Source of the DNA: Bacteroidetes bacterium MED-G13
Lineage (GTDB): Bacteria; Bacteroidota; Bacteroidia; Flavobacteriales; Flavobacteriaceae
Length of the DNA stretch: 64,000 nt
Reading direction: 5' to 3'
Assembly: GCA_002457735.1 (NCBI GenBank)
Contig: NTKO01000002.1
Location: 35,433 to 99,432, forward strand
Part shown: positions 62,901 through 64,000 of the stretch, in pieces
Position numbering within the stretch: the stretch's first letter is position 1
Layout of the letters: the number at the start of each line of letters is the position of its first letter
The notes under the pieces: model-generated
What the model was told of the DNA's origin: nothing
Databases searched by the model: none
Seen by the model: the letters and a program-made list of their open reading frames with translations, nothing else
Made by a program: the position numbers and the translations under genes

Positions 62901-64000
62901 AGACTAGAAGTAGATGAAACTGGATGTTATGCAACCACTACACAAGAACTAATTGTTCATCCACTGGCTGTAATTGAAGTTACGGATTATGAATTATGCG
63001 ATTATACGAATCCTGGAGATTTAATAGAAGTATTTGATATTACAACTAAATCTGATGAAATTATCAATGAACAAGACGTAGTACTAACTTACTTCACTTC
63101 ATTATTAGATTCTCAAAATAATACAAATCCAATAAGTAATGAAGAATTAGTTGCCTATTCTAATACGGAACCAACAGAAACAATATATGTTACCTTAGAA
63201 CAAAATGCTACGGGATGTATCACTTATGGATCCTTTGATATTATTGTCAATCCACTACCTAATGTTATTGAAAATACTGATTTGGTACAATGTGATATTG
63301 ATGATGTACAAGACGGAATATCTATTTATAATTTGGAAGAAGCTGCAGAGAATATTGTTATAGGAGATGATCCTAATAACTATGTACTTACCTTCCATTT
63401 ATCTCAAGAAGACTTAGATGCTGGAATTAATGCCATTGAAGAGCCAACAGCATATGTAAATGAAACACCACTGCAAAATATATACTGCAGAGTAGAAAAT
63501 ATAAATACCGGATGTTATACAACTTCATACTTCTATTTAGAAACAGTATTTAACCCAATCCCAGGTGATGCTGGATTAATAGTTTGTGATGATAGTGAAA
63601 TGAATGGAACAGATGCTGATTACAATGGCCTTGGACTCTTTACATTAAGCGATGCAGATGAATATGTATTATCACTAATTGTAGCAAATCCAAATAATGA
63701 TATAACAGATGCGAGTCAGTTAAATGTAAGTTATTATTTCGATGAAAATGATGCACTCTTAGAGCTCAATCAATTACCAAATGAATATATCAGTGAAGTG
63801 CCAAATCAACAAGTCATTTATCTAAGAGTGGAAAGAGGTAATGACTGCTTTGGAATAAATAGTATGACTCTTGAAGTATTACCAGTACCGCAAATTATAA
63901 CTCCTACTCCACTTAAAGAGTGTGATGATGATTATGATGGTATTGTCTCTTTCTTTGATCTATCTCAAAAAACAGAGGAAATTCTAAATGGACAAACCGG
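59919..64000 (+). CDS. Large secreted adhesin with C-type lectin and choice-of-anchor L domains plus repeats (partial, runs off window)
   Basis: ATG 59919: MYARLSFYLYFFVINFTYSQENVSPLITSQGNEIYCP..; C-type lectin-like WTQAKSAAENSTYYGLQGYLATILSAEENQ..GWIGASDQD..EWNWVTGPEAG..YTNWNEFEPNQAGDEDYAHI; choice-of-anchor L-like SNITFTSGNDFNDVNGIGHFIEPSESFPFSEGIVLSTGNT..FRFIMASEEYDQ; then repeats. No in-frame stop seen; not in the ORF track. Confidence 0.9.
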   Translation, partial: MYARLSFYLYFFVINFTYSQENVSPLITSQGNEIYCPQTEQNIVNLFNIQDPDDIELDALYVQISQGYIPGEDVLILNGDHPGISTSWSVSEGKLEIAGNGGPALIADIIAAVYDIVFFSSNPNPVDKYFSFTIGNVNYLPSTGHYYIYYESVGITWTQAKSAAENSTYYGLQGYLATILSAEENQIAAEQIGGAGWIGASDQDIEGEWNWVTGPEAGTNFWNGNFTGSAVDGMYTNWNEFEPNQAGDEDYAHITDDSIGIIGSWNDLSNDGSFEGPYQPKGYIVEYGGMPGDPVLNLSSSTNLLSVPTIDTTPFDGYDCVEVELIAISDYEDGNVYWYDLPEGGEPIFYGTNFYPEISESTSYWVSNFNVGECDNYPRIEIVANITPILSEVVTPNVYVNEECFTVEELVTNVLINNPCANVSNITFTSGNDFNDVNGIGHFIEPSESFPFSEGIVLSTGNTLLASGPNTGLGDASTGDNQWPGDNDLSALIGEETFNASTIEFDFVPISNNLSFRFIMASEEYDQGLYECEYSDVFAFLLTDSEGNTTNLAVIPDTDIPIAITNIHPANDVCDAVNEEYFHGYTPVNQPDIGYDGRTIAFVAQADVTIGETYHIKLSVADASDTQLDSAVFLEAGSFDLGLYLGDDILVSTGESACQGDPIILDTQIDEDNENISFVWTYEGAVISDENSPSLSIFESGTYEVIVTLSEECILSDEIYVEFYVPIELDPLNNLESCDNFDFDGMGIFDLTEQTQNILEQINSENYFINYFESEENAINNIDPIESLDFYENITAFNQPIFVSLFEPEYPDCASIESFNLITIDPPSLIVPTPLEECDDDYDGIVSFFDLSQKTEEILNGQTGISVSYYETLENAESGENPIEGLYTNIEVDTQTLYVRLVDDLNNCISSTSLDLIVNPLPEIITPTPLEECDDDYDGIVSFFDLSQKTEEILNGQTGISVSYYETLENAESSENPIEDLYTNIEVDTQTLYVRLEVDETGCYATTTQELIVHPLAVIEVTDYELCDYTNPGDLIEVFDITTKSDEIINEQDVVLTYFTSLLDSQNNTNPISNEELVAYSNTEPTETIYVTLEQNATGCITYGSFDIIVNPLPNVIENTDLVQCDIDDVQDGISIYNLEEAAENIVIGDDPNNYVLTFHLSQEDLDAGINAIEEPTAYVNETPLQNIYCRVENINTGCYTTSYFYLETVFNPIPGDAGLIVCDDSEMNGTDADYNGLGLFTLSDADEYVLSLIVANPNNDITDASQLNVSYYFDENDALLELNQLPNEYISEVPNQQVIYLRVERGNDCFGINSMTLEVLPVPQIITPTPLKECDDDYDGIVSFFDLSQKTEEILNGQT
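62095..64000 (+). repeat. Array of about seven ~95-aa modules in the adhesin; three near-identical copies start at 62412, 62697 and 63903
   Basis: CCTACTCCACTT[G/A]A..GATGATTA[C/T]GA[C/T]GGTATTGT..GAGGAAAT[T/A]CTAAATGGACAAACCGG read at all three positions; diverged modules between them. Confidence 0.9.

Noticed and set aside
62412-64000. CRISPR-like array
   Set aside because: Repeats are in-frame coding modules of about 285 bp with no short unique spacers or cas genes.

Overview
AT-rich, gene-dense 64 kb window that reads as the chromosome of a marine-type Flavobacteriia/Bacteroidota member, based on TANNTTTG-type promoters, a PorV/PorQ-like protein, a choice-of-anchor L adhesin and PUR/DUF3276. 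No rRNA, CRISPR array, prophage or insertion sequence was recognised. Left to right: a FecA-like TonB receptor (partial, minus strand); a contiguous heme operon hemA-hemCD-hemB-hemL-hemE-hemN-hemH-hemG/Y; a convergent Fe(III) ABC transporter (fbpABC/futABC type) with a divergent AraC regulator; tRNA-Leu(GAG); a carotenoid cluster crtI-crtB-crtZ-crtY; then mostly housekeeping genes (aconitase, SurA-like PPIases, guaB, pyrD, yajC, nusB, recQ, tatC, lptB, pssA, secA, meaB, def, ruvX, tsaC, cca, ctaA, uvrB, sucC). The window ends inside a large secreted adhesin with a C-type lectin domain, a choice-of-anchor L domain and about 95-aa repeats; this ORF is missing from the supplied track. Main points for follow-up: (i) hemA is broken by a -1 frame disruption, and the ORF-track start omits the catalytic STCNRTE motif; (ii) the same 19-bp operator-like palindrome, ATTTAGA-N5-TCTAAAT, lies at the TonB-receptor promoter and at the fbpA promoter, suggesting a shared iron regulon around the heme operon; (iii) crtY has no ATG/GTG/TTG start; (iv) all seven convergent gene pairs overlap or nearly abut tail-to-tail; (v) non-adjacent near-identical repeats occur in the adhesin. 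I did not find a convincing wholly new system. The best candidate is the iron-uptake/heme-synthesis locus with its shared operator.
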